DNA of 64,000 nt from Metallosphaera tengchongensis (GCF_013343295.1 NZ_CP049074.1:1903501-1967500); one strand, 5' to 3'; positions 1 to 9,435 are shown, numbered from the stretch's first letter. Numbers and translations are program-made. Notes: a model not told the origin generated them from the sequence alone.

Positions 1-154
1 GGGAATAATTGGTTCCCTGATCGGGGATAGAGTAGCAGGGGGCGTCCTCCTTATTCTAGCGGCCTTGTTTTCTCTGCCCTTGTTCTTTGGCTTCTTCGGG
101 ATTTCATTTGTCCTCCTGTTGGTAGGAGGGATTCTGGCTCTCTCTCGTAAATGA
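1..154 (+). CDS. C-terminal end of a membrane protein (partial)
   Basis: The window opens inside a gene. Reading from base 2 gives 50 codons to a TGA at 152-154. The peptide is almost entirely hydrophobic, with two likely membrane segments rich in Leu, Phe and Gly, and a short basic tail ending in Ser-Arg-Lys. The N-terminus lies outside the window. No family can be assigned from this fragment; small multi-spanning membrane proteins of this look are common in Sulfolobales. Confidence 0.5.
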   Translation, partial: GIIGSLIGDRVAGGVLLILAALFSLPLFFGFFGISFVLLLVGGILALSRK

Positions 155-889
155 TGCCTCAAAGAGTTCCGGTTATTGACCGATTTCCAGTCAAGGAGAC
201 TCCCGTGAGTTGTAACGCCCTAGGCCTCAACGTAACTTCCTCTAGAGCTGGGAGAAGGTCTTGCGTTTCCGTGTAAGACCGGAGAGTAGGTAAGGACTGA
301 GTGTAAAGAATAACGACCTGTCCCCCTAAGTTATAAGGTTCGTCGTTCTCCCGTCAGGAGGGTTCCGTCACATTGGGTCTAGACTAGGTTTTAGTCGAGT
401 TTTCATCTCTACACACTTCTGTAGATGTTGAGAGTTCATCCTTTCCCTTCTACACGGAGCGAGACGTGCCCTAGACAATTTCAACACCGTCACGCTGACT
501 AAGAGAAAGAGCAGCCTAGTCCCTTAGAGCAGAGAAAAGGTCCTTCTGATACCAAACCACTGTTCATGGAAGGAAGCCTAAAAATGAGCAAAATTGAAAA
601 GTGTCCCTCCTTCTCAGTACATATCCCTTAGACCCGGGGACTCCATCCGAGGAACAGGGGTAAAGTGGCTGAAGACCAAGCCGTTAATCTACCGGACGAA
701 CGTAGTTTGGTCTGTCATCGCCCACTATCTGCGAAAGTGAGTGTTGCGAACCATAAACCTATGGACCATAAAACCACCCTTTATGGCGAGGAGGTCATCT
801 AACCGAATTTAGGGAGGTTTAGCTAACTTTCCTTAACTAAAGTAAATTTGGGAAAATATTTTTTTACTATTCCCTCATGGTTTACTTCA
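155..889. other. Intergenic stretch, no gene recognised
   Basis: About 730 bases with stops in all frames and no ORF of natural composition. A TATA-like AT-rich box (AAATATTTTTTT, about 852-863) sits 27-30 bp before the ATG at 890 and probably drives the next gene. Nothing else was recognised. Confidence 0.4.
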
Positions 890-1276
890 ATGTCGGAGAA
901 ACTCGGGTTCGGAAAAACCAGTTTAAGATGGGTCGCAATGTTGTTATCAGCCCTCTGGGCAGGGGTACACCTAGACCTGACCACCGCAGTCCTTCCCAAC
1001 CCTACGGCAACGCTAGTCTACAGGATATTTTTCGGTTTCGTCGCCTCTTTAGCCTTAGTTGCAGCAGCTGCTTTCATTCAAGGACTCAGGTCCCTGTACC
1101 TCCCCGCAGCACTTTTTTACGTTATAGACCTGGGTCTCCTGGTCGAGACTAGGACAGCCCCAGCTCTGCTCATAGGGAAGAGGCTCCCCTTCAACCCCTA
1201 CGTAGACATCTCGTTGGTCTTGGACGTAATCCTAGTGATAGTGTCGCTGTTGCTGTGGAGAGTAGATAGGAAGTAA
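890..1276 (+). CDS. Small multi-spanning membrane protein, unknown function
   Basis: A 128-residue protein with about four hydrophobic segments (roughly residues 16-35, 45-65, 68-90 and 108-124) and a basic C-terminus (WRVDRK), so an integral membrane protein. I chose the ATG at 890 because a TATA-like stretch lies about 28 bp upstream, which fits a leaderless transcript. The same frame can be read from a TTG at 848, but that start would place codons over the TATA box. I recognise no enzyme or transporter motif. The gene converges on the hypothetical gene at 1384-2178. Confidence 0.55.
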   Translation: MSEKLGFGKTSLRWVAMLLSALWAGVHLDLTTAVLPNPTATLVYRIFFGFVASLALVAAAAFIQGLRSLYLPAALFYVIDLGLLVETRTAPALLIGKRLPFNPYVDISLVLDVILVIVSLLLWRVDRK

Positions 1277-1383
1277 GCCGTTGACCTCTTTTCCCCAAAG
1301 TTAACCTTTTTGAACCTTTGTATACCGTCAGGATCCTGTGCCTCACGTTCTCCAGGGTATCCATGACGGTGACTATGTTCCCT

Positions 1384-2178
1384 TTAACCACCAAGTACAA
1401 GGAGTCTGTTAACCTCCCTCAGGACTGTGAGGAGGTCCCTAGCCCATAAGGTGAACACCCTGTCCTTCTCCAGGTCGTTAAACCCATAGGGGTGGATTAT
1501 CCTGGAGATGTTGGAGTAGGTCGTCTTCAACACATCCCCCTTCATACCCCTAATGTGGGTAGCCAGACCCATAAGTGCGCTCGCCTTGGGCATTGCCAGC
1601 GTGAAGTACTTGGCGTCCCTAGAACACTTCCTACACTTTGCCCTAACCTTGAGGTGCAGTGAACTCTCCAACTCCTTAACGCTTATTGAGTACCTAGGAA
1701 ACATGAGATGTCTCTCACAGGTCGGTTCCCCAGCCAGGTAAATGGTGAACCTGTCCAGTCTAACCTCCCTCCCTAGAAATCTCCTGACACTCCTTAAGGC
1801 ATCCCGCTCATTCCTGATGGTGTACCCCGAGTCCACCATTACGTGCCATCTCCTGGTCTTGAGGAGCTCGAGGTATTTCTCTGAGGTCTCTGAGACTAGG
1901 ACGGAGAGGCATGCCCTCTCTATGATGAACCTGTTGCTCTCCTCCGCTGACCTTAAGAAGCCTAGGGTGGCGTTCTTGTACCCGGTCCACATGGAGTTTG
2001 AAATGTCCTCACCCAACACCACCCCCTTCAGGAGACCCTCCTGGTCGGTTATTATTTTCCTAACATACCTCCTGAAACTAGGGTTTGACCTGGGAGCCTC
2101 GTAGACCACATCTAGAGTCCCATCCCTCCTCTCAAGGAAGGAGCTGATCTCCCTACACTGTTCAGACCTGCACCTCAT
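1384..2178 (-). CDS. Hypothetical Cys-containing protein, possibly frameshifted at its C-terminus
   Basis: A 264-residue protein of natural composition. It has a His/Cys cluster (CERHLMF near residue 155, then CRKCSRD near 183) that could bind a metal, and two N-terminal Cys (MRCRSEQC). Its ATG lies about 26 bp behind a TATA-like ATTTTATC (about 2200-2208), which suits a leaderless start. I recognise no family. The last codons read REVNRLLVLGG and stop, but dropping one G gives REVNRLLYLVVKG and a natural-looking continuation into 1300-1400 (GNIVTVMDTLENVRHRI). This suggests a 1-nt frameshift, sequencing error or recoding near 1396, and the true C-terminus may lie near 1190-1290. Confidence 0.6.
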   Translation of the reverse strand: MRCRSEQCREISSFLERRDGTLDVVYEAPRSNPSFRRYVRKIITDQEGLLKGVVLGEDISNSMWTGYKNATLGFLRSAEESNRFIIERACLSVLVSETSEKYLELLKTRRWHVMVDSGYTIRNERDALRSVRRFLGREVRLDRFTIYLAGEPTCERHLMFPRYSISVKELESSLHLKVRAKCRKCSRDAKYFTLAMPKASALMGLATHIRGMKGDVLKTTYSNISRIIHPYGFNDLEKDRVFTLWARDLLTVLREVNRLLVLGG

Positions 2179-2574
2179 ACCGGGAAGTAACCGGGACAGA
2201 TAAAATCTCTTCTCATGTCCGTCCTCGTTCTACCCGGTTCGGAACCGGTGTGGAACTTCAGTTGCAAGAGTGGTATAAGAATTTCCCCAATCGCTTGCCT
2301 TAATCCCTTAAAGATCTGGGGCAACGGCAAGCCTCGCAGGGTGAGGAGGTCAGGAATGCAGGACATAGATAATACGTATGCAGGTTCCCTGGAGTCTAGA
2401 CATTTTCCAGGCCTCGATACACCTCGATTCCCTTATCCTTGTTATAATTTTCCCTCGATTGGGTCAAAACTTTTTACTTTAATGATTTTATATCTTCTTA
2501 AGGAATACGTGTTCCCTACACCACATAAACCCTTTTTAACTTCAGTTTAAATATTTGAAGTCTTAAGTCGTCTC

Positions 2575-3354
2575 ATGAGACTATCAATCCTCAGCGCCAA
2601 AGGGGGTGTGGGTAAGTCCACCATTTCCCTACTCCTAGCCAAGTCCTTAGCTGAGCTCGGTGAAAGGGTCATGATCATGGATAGGGACCCAGTAGCCTCC
2701 ATATCTATGCTCTTGGGAGCGCGTAGGGAGGGCTTAGTGGAGAGCCTCGCTCAAGGGAGGGAACCTACAGGCTTCACCTTGAGCTCGGGTAACATTACAG
2801 TGGTTAAGTGCTTCGGTCAGGGACCTAGATACCTACTAGACCTCGAGACCGTTATGAAGACTCCTGAGTTAAGCCTTAAAATGCAGCGGAAGTGTGAGGA
2901 GGTCCTTTCTGGGGACTACTCGTTCTTTATCGTGGACAACGCCTCTTTTGTTATGCCCCAGGAACCGTTGGTCAGCCTAGAGTTCAACACGTTCCTCAGG
3001 CTAAGACCAAAGGAGAAGGTGCTCAGAGTTTACATAAGCGATCCCTCTGAGTATAGTCTGCGAGTAACTGAGGACTACTTCAAGAAGCTGGAGAGCTTAA
3101 AGCCAGCAGGGGAACCATACGCGTTTATAATAAACCTGGTACCTCCCTTTGAAGATAGTATAAAGGCCAGCAAGAAACACCTTGACTCAGTGATATCTGA
3201 ACTTGAATTGAGGGACGGGTTCATTTTACCCTTCATTGAGGAGCTCTTCCAGCTGAGCTCTCCCAACGTAAAGGTACCGAGGGAGATAGAGGAGTTCTCA
3301 AGAAGGTTAGTGAAATTGAGGGCTGTGCAGGAAGTGGGAGCTGGGAGAGCTTAG
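2575..3354 (+). CDS. ParA/MinD-like P-loop ATPase
   Basis: A 259-residue ATPase with the deviant Walker A motif KGGVGKS (residues 9-15, preceded by LSILSA) and an Asp-rich A' motif (MIMDRDP, Asp36/Asp38). These are hallmarks of the ParA/MinD/Soj family. The Walker B region reads FFIVDNAS near residue 120 instead of the usual DTPP, so it is a divergent member. ParA-type proteins partition DNA or position complexes by ATP-dependent dimerisation on DNA or membrane. No ParB/SegB partner follows, so a role in chromosome segregation is not supported by context. A TATA-like TTAAATATTT lies 26 bp before the ATG, consistent with a leaderless, monocistronic gene. Confidence 0.75.
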   Translation: MRLSILSAKGGVGKSTISLLLAKSLAELGERVMIMDRDPVASISMLLGARREGLVESLAQGREPTGFTLSSGNITVVKCFGQGPRYLLDLETVMKTPELSLKMQRKCEEVLSGDYSFFIVDNASFVMPQEPLVSLEFNTFLRLRPKEKVLRVYISDPSEYSLRVTEDYFKKLESLKPAGEPYAFIINLVPPFEDSIKASKKHLDSVISELELRDGFILPFIEELFQLSSPNVKVPREIEEFSRRLVKLRAVQEVGAGRA

Positions 3355-4334
3355 CGCAATGCACTGCCCTCCCCTTATTAACCACGACCGAACCTTTCGA
3401 CATGCTCCTGAACCCTCACCTGTAGCTCTCCTCCAATGGAGCTATCTTACCCTTGATGTAGTTCCGGTCGTAGCGTAGGAACGCTGACCTCGTGGACCTC
3501 CTTAGGTCTTGGTAGCGTATTTAACCTTATATGAAGTTATGCAAGCTCCGTGAGCCAGTAAAATTACTGACAGCGGCAGATGAGAGAGGGAGTCGTAGAA
3601 AAGTGAAAACTCTACCAGCGAAGAAGTGCATAGGGAACCAAGGGGTTAAATGTAGATCACTGAGATAAGGAACGGTTAAGCAGATCGCTAGGGTCTAAAC
3701 GTTCGGACTTAAACACGGCGGAAAGATAAGATTTGCTTGTGGAGGACACTCGCGGCTTAAGGAACTCCTACATGTAGGTGCATTGACTAGATCTTAGGGA
3801 GTGTACCCACAGAGGGTGCAAGGTTACGGACTCCGTACACAAGTTCGTTAACGCGTCCTTGAGCTCACACCACTTTCCACTTACCCCTTGAAGTACTAAG
3901 GTAGCTGGAAACGTTGTGGTTCTAAAGACCCGCTGTCTGAAACACCAGGACCATCTGGAAATCTTCATCACGTGCTCAAGCGTAAGGCTACCCTTCATGA
4001 TCCTCACGTGGTTTAGGTCAACCCCCTCCCTACCTCAAGCCCTTTCCTCAGGTCCTCATCCAGAAAGGCTAGAAGACCATCACGTGCCCGAGATGTAGAT
4101 TTAGACCAGGTACACAGTTTAACGCTTGCCTGAACATCTAGGTTAAGACGTTCATCACCATACCTGGGCAATCCTCCTTCTAGGTGGGTCACCAGGCAAA
4201 TGGGACGGGGGATGTGACGAGTTCTTCGTGAACGCACGTGGAGCACAGACGATAAGGGTTAATAAGGCTCTTATAACCCAAAAAGACCCATTCGAGGTAA
4301 GCAACTTTATTACAAATGTAGAACAGGAAAAGCA
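3355..4334. other. Intergenic stretch, possibly with decayed coding remnants
   Basis: Nearly 1 kb without a credible intact gene. On the minus strand between about 3770 and 4250, short protein-like pieces (for example AFLDEDLRKGLEVGR and RIMKGSLTLEHVMKIS) appear in adjacent frames, suggesting a decayed gene I cannot identify. A TATA-like ACTTTATTAC at about 4301-4310 precedes the transporter gene. Confidence 0.3.
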
Positions 4335-5465
4335 ATGGATCACATAAACAAGGTAGCCTTGATCGGTGGTTTCAGGGCCTTCAGCGGATCCATAATCTGG
4401 CCTTTTATTGGTTTCGCCCTTTACAAGGTCTACGGGTTTCCCCTTACCCTAGTATCGTTGTTCTACTTGGTACAGGGGGTGATAAGTGTGATCGCGTCGA
4501 TCTCAGGGGGAGTGATCACGGACTACCTAGGAAGGAAGAGGAGTATGACCATCTCGATCTCGTTCTCATCCCTCGCCCTGTTGCTAGCCTACGTCCTAAA
4601 TTTACCCATTTACGTTATGGCGTTCACCTTGGTTCAGACCTTCCTAAACACGGTATACAACGTCTCGTCCACGACGATTGTGGGAGACCTCTACAAGGGG
4701 ACGGGAGACCTAGTCAAGGCTTACAGCAGGCAGAGGGTCGGCATTAACGCTGGGTGGGCCCTTGGTCCCCTCATAGGCGGATACGTGTTTAACTTTTACG
4801 GCTTCAGGGTTTTGTTGCTAGTCTCCTCCTTGGTCGTCTTGACCATAATCCCCCTAGTGAGGCTACTACCTGACTTCAGGGGTAGTAGTGGACTCACCGA
4901 CTTCAAGTTGAGTAAGGAGTTCATCACCTTCTTAGTACCTACATTCCTGACTTTCGTGATAGTGGGCCAGTTGGGGTTCCCCCTCTTAACATATTACAAT
5001 TCAGTTTTGCACTTCACGGAGTTCGAGGTCGGGGCCCTTTTCACCATAAACGGTGTCTTGATCGTGGCAATGCAGGACCTAATTGGGAAGTTCATAGAGG
5101 GTAGGCTGAGGCTGATCACCTTGGGCGCTGCAATGTACGGGTTAGCTTACCTGTGCGTCGCCCTGGTGAGTGACCTCCTCACGGCAGCCCTTGACGTGGT
5201 GTTCATAACGTTAGCTGAGATGATAGTGACGCCCATCTCACAGGCACTCGCGAGCACCCTCGCCGACCCGGGCTCTAGGGGTAAACAGATGGGAGTCTAC
5301 AGCATGGTCACAGGTCTGGGAAGGGTCGCTGGGTCTTCAATCTCAAGTGAGCTCATGAGCTACTATCTATACTCCCCGTTAGACCTGTGGGGGGTAATAT
5401 CGCTCTTCGGTTTCTCCTCTGCCCTGTCCTACTTCCTGGTCCTGAGGAGGCTTAAGCTTAGATGA
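4335..5465 (+). CDS. Major facilitator superfamily transporter
   Basis: A 376-residue, very hydrophobic protein with about 12 predicted membrane helices. The loop between helices 2 and 3 carries the MFS signature (GGVITDYLGRKRSM, residues about 56-69, matching GxxxDxxGRR). A second Arg-rich loop and a Pro/Gly-rich helix 5 (NAGWALGPLIGGYVF) also fit the family. It should move a small solute across the cytoplasmic membrane by proton coupling; the substrate cannot be told from sequence. The length is at the short end for MFS (380-420). The ATG is 26 bp downstream of a TATA-like box, with no upstream partner, so it is probably transcribed alone. Confidence 0.85.
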   Translation: MDHINKVALIGGFRAFSGSIIWPFIGFALYKVYGFPLTLVSLFYLVQGVISVIASISGGVITDYLGRKRSMTISISFSSLALLLAYVLNLPIYVMAFTLVQTFLNTVYNVSSTTIVGDLYKGTGDLVKAYSRQRVGINAGWALGPLIGGYVFNFYGFRVLLLVSSLVVLTIIPLVRLLPDFRGSSGLTDFKLSKEFITFLVPTFLTFVIVGQLGFPLLTYYNSVLHFTEFEVGALFTINGVLIVAMQDLIGKFIEGRLRLITLGAAMYGLAYLCVALVSDLLTAALDVVFITLAEMIVTPISQALASTLADPGSRGKQMGVYSMVTGLGRVAGSSISSELMSYYLYSPLDLWGVISLFGFSSALSYFLVLRRLKLR

Positions 5466-5646
5466 CGTGGTGTCCAACTCAAATGACCTCCTCCGGGTCT
5501 AGATAAGAAGGGGTACTGGGACGTGGCTAACGCACGTTAGCCGAGGGACGTAAGCTCCTCTCATGCAAAAAGTGGGACCTGACCCCAGAGGGCAAGGGTA
5601 ACTCCATGATTGACGAAACCCCTAGGGGGAAGATGCGGTGGAATTC

Positions 5647-7242
5647 CTAGGACTCTACCTTGTCTGACCTGAACACTAGGTCGTTGACCTTGAGGGAGAA
5701 AGTCCTCAGGATACCGTAGCCCGCGGGGGACGCCTGTAGCATCTTGGAGTACTCCTCCATGTCTATCCTCTTCAGCGCCTCCTGGTCAGCCCTCAACGCT
5801 ATCTTGGAGTTGGTGAGAGTGAGTATCAGGTCGTTGAGGTCAGTGGGCCTGTGCGTAGCCAACACGGTGCCAAGCCCCCTTACCCTCCCAAGCCTCAGGA
5901 CCCTGTTTATCAACCTCTCCAGGGACTCCTTCTCCCCCTCCTCCTTCCCCCCTTGAGGGAAGTACTCGTGGGCCTCGTCAAAGACCAACAGGTATGGCGT
6001 GGATACCCCCTGTTCCCTGTACCTCTTGTCAACGATCTGGAAAATCCTGTCCACGACAACGAACGCCGACATTGTGGCTGAGCTAGTGCTGACCTCAGTG
6101 GCCCACCTCAGGTCCAACACGCTCTTCTGAGAGAGCAGGTCCTCGTACTCAGGTTCTCCCAACGTTATCTCATTGTTGCCCTTCATCTTTACGTCAATGA
6201 TCCCAGACTCCCTTAGGAGGAACACAGACCTCAGGATATTCTCCTTGGTGAACTTGTGGGGGGAGATATCCTCCATGATCCCTGAGCACTCCTCCTCCCA
6301 GTTGTCTATGGGGGGTTCGCATCCTTCCGTGATAATCTTAAAGAATTGCCTCCCCTGGGGTGAGAAGAACGGCGAGACCTCGGCGAATATCTTGTACGTC
6401 TTGCTGAATTCAAACCCCATCAGCACTACCCTGAAGCTACCCTGACCTGACCCAAGCTCCAGTAGGTTCCCGTCCACCTTCTTGATCTCGTGGTCGGGTA
6501 GGTTGCTCCTCCTCAGGAACTCCCACACGAACTTCACCACCGATTGCGAGTACTTCCTCGGTACAGGTATCACCACAGTCCCCCCTTCCTTAGCTATCAT
6601 CCTCACGTAGTCCCCCTGGATGTCAAACACCATCAGGGGGGTCTTGGACTTCTTTATCATTGTCTTCAGTAGGTTGGTCTTTCCAGCCCCCGTTGTACCC
6701 ACGACCAGTACGTGATGCCTCAGTACCTCCTCCGTTAACCTGAGCTCCACGTCGAGCTTCCTGTAACCCTCCATTACGTACCCTATCCCTATACCTTCGT
6801 CTGGCAACCCGAGCATCGTCTTGAGGAACTCCGCCTTGGGGACAAAGATGGGGCTCTGCGGGTCCACAGGTGAGCTCGGTTGGACCACCTCTTCGTCCTT
6901 CATCTCGGAGAGGAGCTCAAGGGTAAGGGTGAGGGGAGTCGTCAGTCCTGAGCTGTCTTCAGTCGGGGAGAGGACAGGGACCTTGGACACTGCCAGGATG
7001 TCTGCCCTCTCTACAGTCTTCACCCTGCTGAGCATAAGCGTACCTGCGACGGGTAGGGATATGCCCAGGTAGCTCCCCACTAGGAACCTCCTCTGTAGGT
7101 AGACCTCGTAGGGGACTTCAGCTCTCACCTCCTTCTCCTCATACCCGTGGGAGATGGGGGTCACCCTGGATATAAGGCCCACTACCTCCCCGTTCTGCCT
7201 CGCCCTCTCCTTTGCTCCCTCTATCATGTCCTCCAGCGACAT
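5647..7242 (-). CDS. herA: HerA-type DNA helicase/translocase
   Basis: A 531-residue protein. The N-terminal 90 residues form a HAS-barrel-like region (GLISRVTPISHGYEEKEV). A FtsK/HerA P-loop ATPase follows, with Walker A GTTGAGKT (182-189), Walker B LLVFDEAHEY (418-427) and a C-terminal ATHRP motif. HerA forms a hexameric ring that pumps duplex DNA and works with the nuclease NurA to resect DNA ends. I set the start at the ATG at 7242 because its A is shared with the TGA stop of the upstream nurA (TGATG). The same frame stays open upstream but there overlaps nurA and has unnatural composition. In many archaea herA and nurA sit with mre11 and rad50; this pair stands alone beside type I-A cas genes, so it may be a paralogue. 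Confidence 0.88.
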   Translation of the reverse strand: MSLEDMIEGAKERARQNGEVVGLISRVTPISHGYEEKEVRAEVPYEVYLQRRFLVGSYLGISLPVAGTLMLSRVKTVERADILAVSKVPVLSPTEDSSGLTTPLTLTLELLSEMKDEEVVQPSSPVDPQSPIFVPKAEFLKTMLGLPDEGIGIGYVMEGYRKLDVELRLTEEVLRHHVLVVGTTGAGKTNLLKTMIKKSKTPLMVFDIQGDYVRMIAKEGGTVVIPVPRKYSQSVVKFVWEFLRRSNLPDHEIKKVDGNLLELGSGQGSFRVVLMGFEFSKTYKIFAEVSPFFSPQGRQFFKIITEGCEPPIDNWEEECSGIMEDISPHKFTKENILRSVFLLRESGIIDVKMKGNNEITLGEPEYEDLLSQKSVLDLRWATEVSTSSATMSAFVVVDRIFQIVDKRYREQGVSTPYLLVFDEAHEYFPQGGKEEGEKESLERLINRVLRLGRVRGLGTVLATHRPTDLNDLILTLTNSKIALRADQEALKRIDMEEYSKMLQASPAGYGILRTFSLKVNDLVFRSDKVES

Positions 7243-8261
7243 CACTCCATCAACTCCAGGTTCGCCTGGTTCACCCTGTTCCAGTCCTCGTAGTTGACCC
7301 CCACCATCTCCTTCGCAAGACCGAAGGAGAGGAGGAGGGCTGAGGCGCTCAACCTCCTGGACAGCTTGTCTGAGACCTCTATGAAGGTTGGTATGCCCCT
7401 GACCGACACGCTCTTGAGGGAGGTCTTGACCCCTGGGCACAGGAGGGAGGGATCGGAGCTCTCTACTCGGAACACTGAGTCCCTCACCTTGACGTACACC
7501 ATGTACCTGGTCAGTACCCTGTCGGAGAGGGGGTGGTCCTCCTTCAGGACTGGAGATAGGTACACCTCCTTCCCCCTACCCAGCTCCAACATCACCACGT
7601 CGTCGGTAGCGTTTATGGACGCCTTCGAGTTCATGACTCTGCTCAGCTTCCTGGTCATGGACAACCTCTTGACTACACCCACGAGCTTATCTGTCTTCCT
7701 GGCCTTGATCAAGGTCTCGTAGGCTGACCTGTACGGTTCCCCCACGGTGGGTAGGAAAGGCCCTGGGAACACCGGTCCGTCAGCGATCGTGACGTTCCCC
7801 TGGTTTATGACGTAGTTCTCCAGGTTCACCCTCAGCTCGTCCAGGATGTTGTCGTCCTTGTACTCTGGGGTGTAGAGCACGCCATCCGGGTTCCTCACAG
7901 ACACCACGTTCGGTAGTCTCGACTCGATGGCCTTGAGGACTTCATCCGACGCCTTTACTGCTATGAAGGGCACTGAGGTCTGGGGAGGGATCATGACGTG
8001 CGTCCCCTGGTTGTAGGCGTAGAGGGACGCCATATGTATGTTAGCCCCCCTAACGGTCAAGGTCCTGGATGACGAGTCCAGGTAGGAGAAGGACTTGAAT
8101 GGATCGCAGTCCTCCAGGTTCCCGACCTCCTCTACCGTCCCCGCTTCCACCTCGGCAGAGGTGATCTCCCCCAGGAAGGGCCTGCTCTTGACCAGGGCTG
8201 AGAGTAGGTTCATCAGGTCCTTAACTGCGTCCTGGAACTCCAAGGTCTCACCTACCTCCAC
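7242..8261 (-). CDS. nurA: NurA 5'-3' nuclease
   Basis: A 339-residue NurA-family protein. The family's acidic motifs are visible: SYLDSSSRTL (Asp62), IADGPVFPGP (Asp161) and GVVKR (Lys198), followed by a C-terminal GIPTFIEVSD motif. NurA is an RNase H-fold nuclease whose dimer caps the HerA ring and degrades DNA ends. The gene overlaps herA by one base, which implies translational coupling and a 1:1 complex. The annotated start is a GTG; a TTG at 8243 is an alternative because a weak AT-rich box (about 8266-8276) lies roughly 26 bp before it. A structured inverted-repeat element lies upstream at 8308-8385. Confidence 0.85.
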   Translation of the reverse strand: MEVGETLEFQDAVKDLMNLLSALVKSRPFLGEITSAEVEAGTVEEVGNLEDCDPFKSFSYLDSSSRTLTVRGANIHMASLYAYNQGTHVMIPPQTSVPFIAVKASDEVLKAIESRLPNVVSVRNPDGVLYTPEYKDDNILDELRVNLENYVINQGNVTIADGPVFPGPFLPTVGEPYRSAYETLIKARKTDKLVGVVKRLSMTRKLSRVMNSKASINATDDVVMLELGRGKEVYLSPVLKEDHPLSDRVLTRYMVYVKVRDSVFRVESSDPSLLCPGVKTSLKSVSVRGIPTFIEVSDKLSRRLSASALLLSFGLAKEMVGVNYEDWNRVNQANLELME

Positions 8262-8307
8262 CGTAATAGTAAAGTAGTTCAGCCAGTCCCTGAGTAAAGA
8301 GAGTAAC

Positions 8308-8385
8308 CTGAACTGTAGTTTGAACCCCTAAGGCCTGTGGGTGACTGGCTAGACCCACAGTACCCCCATTAGGGGTGAGGTTCAG
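8308..8385. other. Nested inverted repeats (possible structured RNA, terminator or operator)
   Basis: Three nested complementary pairs stack into one long stem. The outer pair is CTGAAC (8308-8313) with GTTCAG (8380-8385), the middle is ACCCCTAA (8324-8331) with TTAGGGGT (8369-8376), and the inner is CTGTGGGT (8335-8342) with ACCCACAG (8353-8360), leaving a 10-nt loop. It lies between the 3' end of cas6 and the 5' end of nurA, both on the minus strand. It could end cas6 transcripts, regulate nurA-herA, or be a small RNA. It contains no ORF. Confidence 0.45.
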
Positions 8386-8570
8386 CTCATAAAATACTTC
8401 CGGAAACCCCATACTACATAATCTATCTACTCAGCTATAAAAACCTTTCCAATGAAGAAATTTTTCGTTGCAAGGGATTGAAAAGCCTTTCAGAAAAATG
8501 AAAATCATCCGTCAGGTTACCAAACTGGATTCACACCGGTAAAACCCACCGTCTATCAACCTGGGCGTCC

Positions 8571-9416
8571 CTACACCCTCTCGACCTTCACTTTACCAAA
8601 CCCGATCCCCCTCGACCTACCAACTCCAAGGAAGTTCGCCAGGCCTAGGAGCTTCTCCATGGACTCCGTATACCGCTTCGCCTCTACTACCTCGTACTTT
8701 ACCCATCCATTAAACCCCCTCGTCTTCCTCAGGTTCCCGTTCTTGTCCTTCCCGACCACCACGGTCACTGGTGTAAGGGAGTAACCTACCTCGGCGAACA
8801 TGACGTCAGCTATCCTCCCAAGCTTGTAGGGGGTCCAGTCCGAGTCCCCCAGGACTATCACCTCCTTAGGTGTAGCTATGGAGTTCCAGATCCTCGCAAG
8901 GGAGGAGATCAGGAGGGACGGCTGGGGGAGCAACCTGTTCATTTGCCTCAATTTCCTAGCCTTCACGTTAGGGGGTACCATGTACTTGTTGGAGAGCAGG
9001 GTGGGCGTCTCGAACCTCACGTTCACCTTATGGCCGAGCTCTGCCCTTACTTCACCTAACTCGGTCATCCTTATCTCTTCGAGGATCATCACAAAGTCCC
9101 CGTAGGGGGTACTGACCTCGTTGGGTATCTTCTCGAAGACCTCGGGGTCCACCTCCTCCGAGGCCAAGCTGAAGGTGAAGGACGCCCTCTCCTTAGCCCT
9201 CAACGTCATAACCCCCGGTCCAGTGGAATACAGGTACCTCCCCCTTAGAAAGAGTGGGAAGATGGAGATCTCCTTGTACTTTTTAGCGCTCTTGACGAGA
9301 CTCCCTATCTTGGGATGACCCTCAAGTACGTACTTGAGGACCTTGGACGTGAGGGGAGGCAGTATCACGTCCCTCTCCGGGACCACGGAGTAGGTGGCTG
9401 ATATCAAAAACGTCAT
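8571..9416 (-). CDS. cas6: Cas6 CRISPR RNA endonuclease
   Basis: About 281 residues of Cas6 type: two ferredoxin-like halves and the C-terminal glycine-rich RAMP loop LGVGRSRGIGFGKVKVERV. Cas6 cuts each repeat in the array transcript, leaving an 8-nt handle (here AGTTGAAAG-like) at the 5' end of the crRNA. I prefer the ATG at 9416 (MTFLISATYS) because the TATA-like TATAAAAG block at 9438-9446 lies about 26 bp upstream. An in-frame ATG at 9425 would add three residues. The gene diverges from csa3 across a short shared promoter region. It should serve both large arrays, which have the same repeat. Base use matches the neighbouring I-A genes. Confidence 0.85.
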   Translation of the reverse strand: MTFLISATYSVVPERDVILPPLTSKVLKYVLEGHPKIGSLVKSAKKYKEISIFPLFLRGRYLYSTGPGVMTLRAKERASFTFSLASEEVDPEVFEKIPNEVSTPYGDFVMILEEIRMTELGEVRAELGHKVNVRFETPTLLSNKYMVPPNVKARKLRQMNRLLPQPSLLISSLARIWNSIATPKEVIVLGDSDWTPYKLGRIADVMFAEVGYSLTPVTVVVGKDKNGNLRKTRGFNGWVKYEVVEAKRYTESMEKLLGLANFLGVGRSRGIGFGKVKVERV

Positions 9417-9435
9417 GCCATACATAGAACTCGTT

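Noticed and set aside
877-1152. 91-residue plus-strand frame
   Set aside because: Overlaps the membrane protein gene in another frame and is Arg/Pro-rich noise.
3768-4246. Short minus-strand frames before the transporter gene
   Set aside because: Not intact genes; at most fragments of a decayed one, noted in the gap entry.
7243-7440. N-terminal extension of HerA
   Set aside because: It lies wholly within nurA in another frame and has unnatural composition; the TGATG overlap gives a better start.
8475-8485. GGATTGAAAAG, like the end of a Sulfolobales CRISPR repeat
   Set aside because: Only a single short match, no second copy at a CRISPR period.
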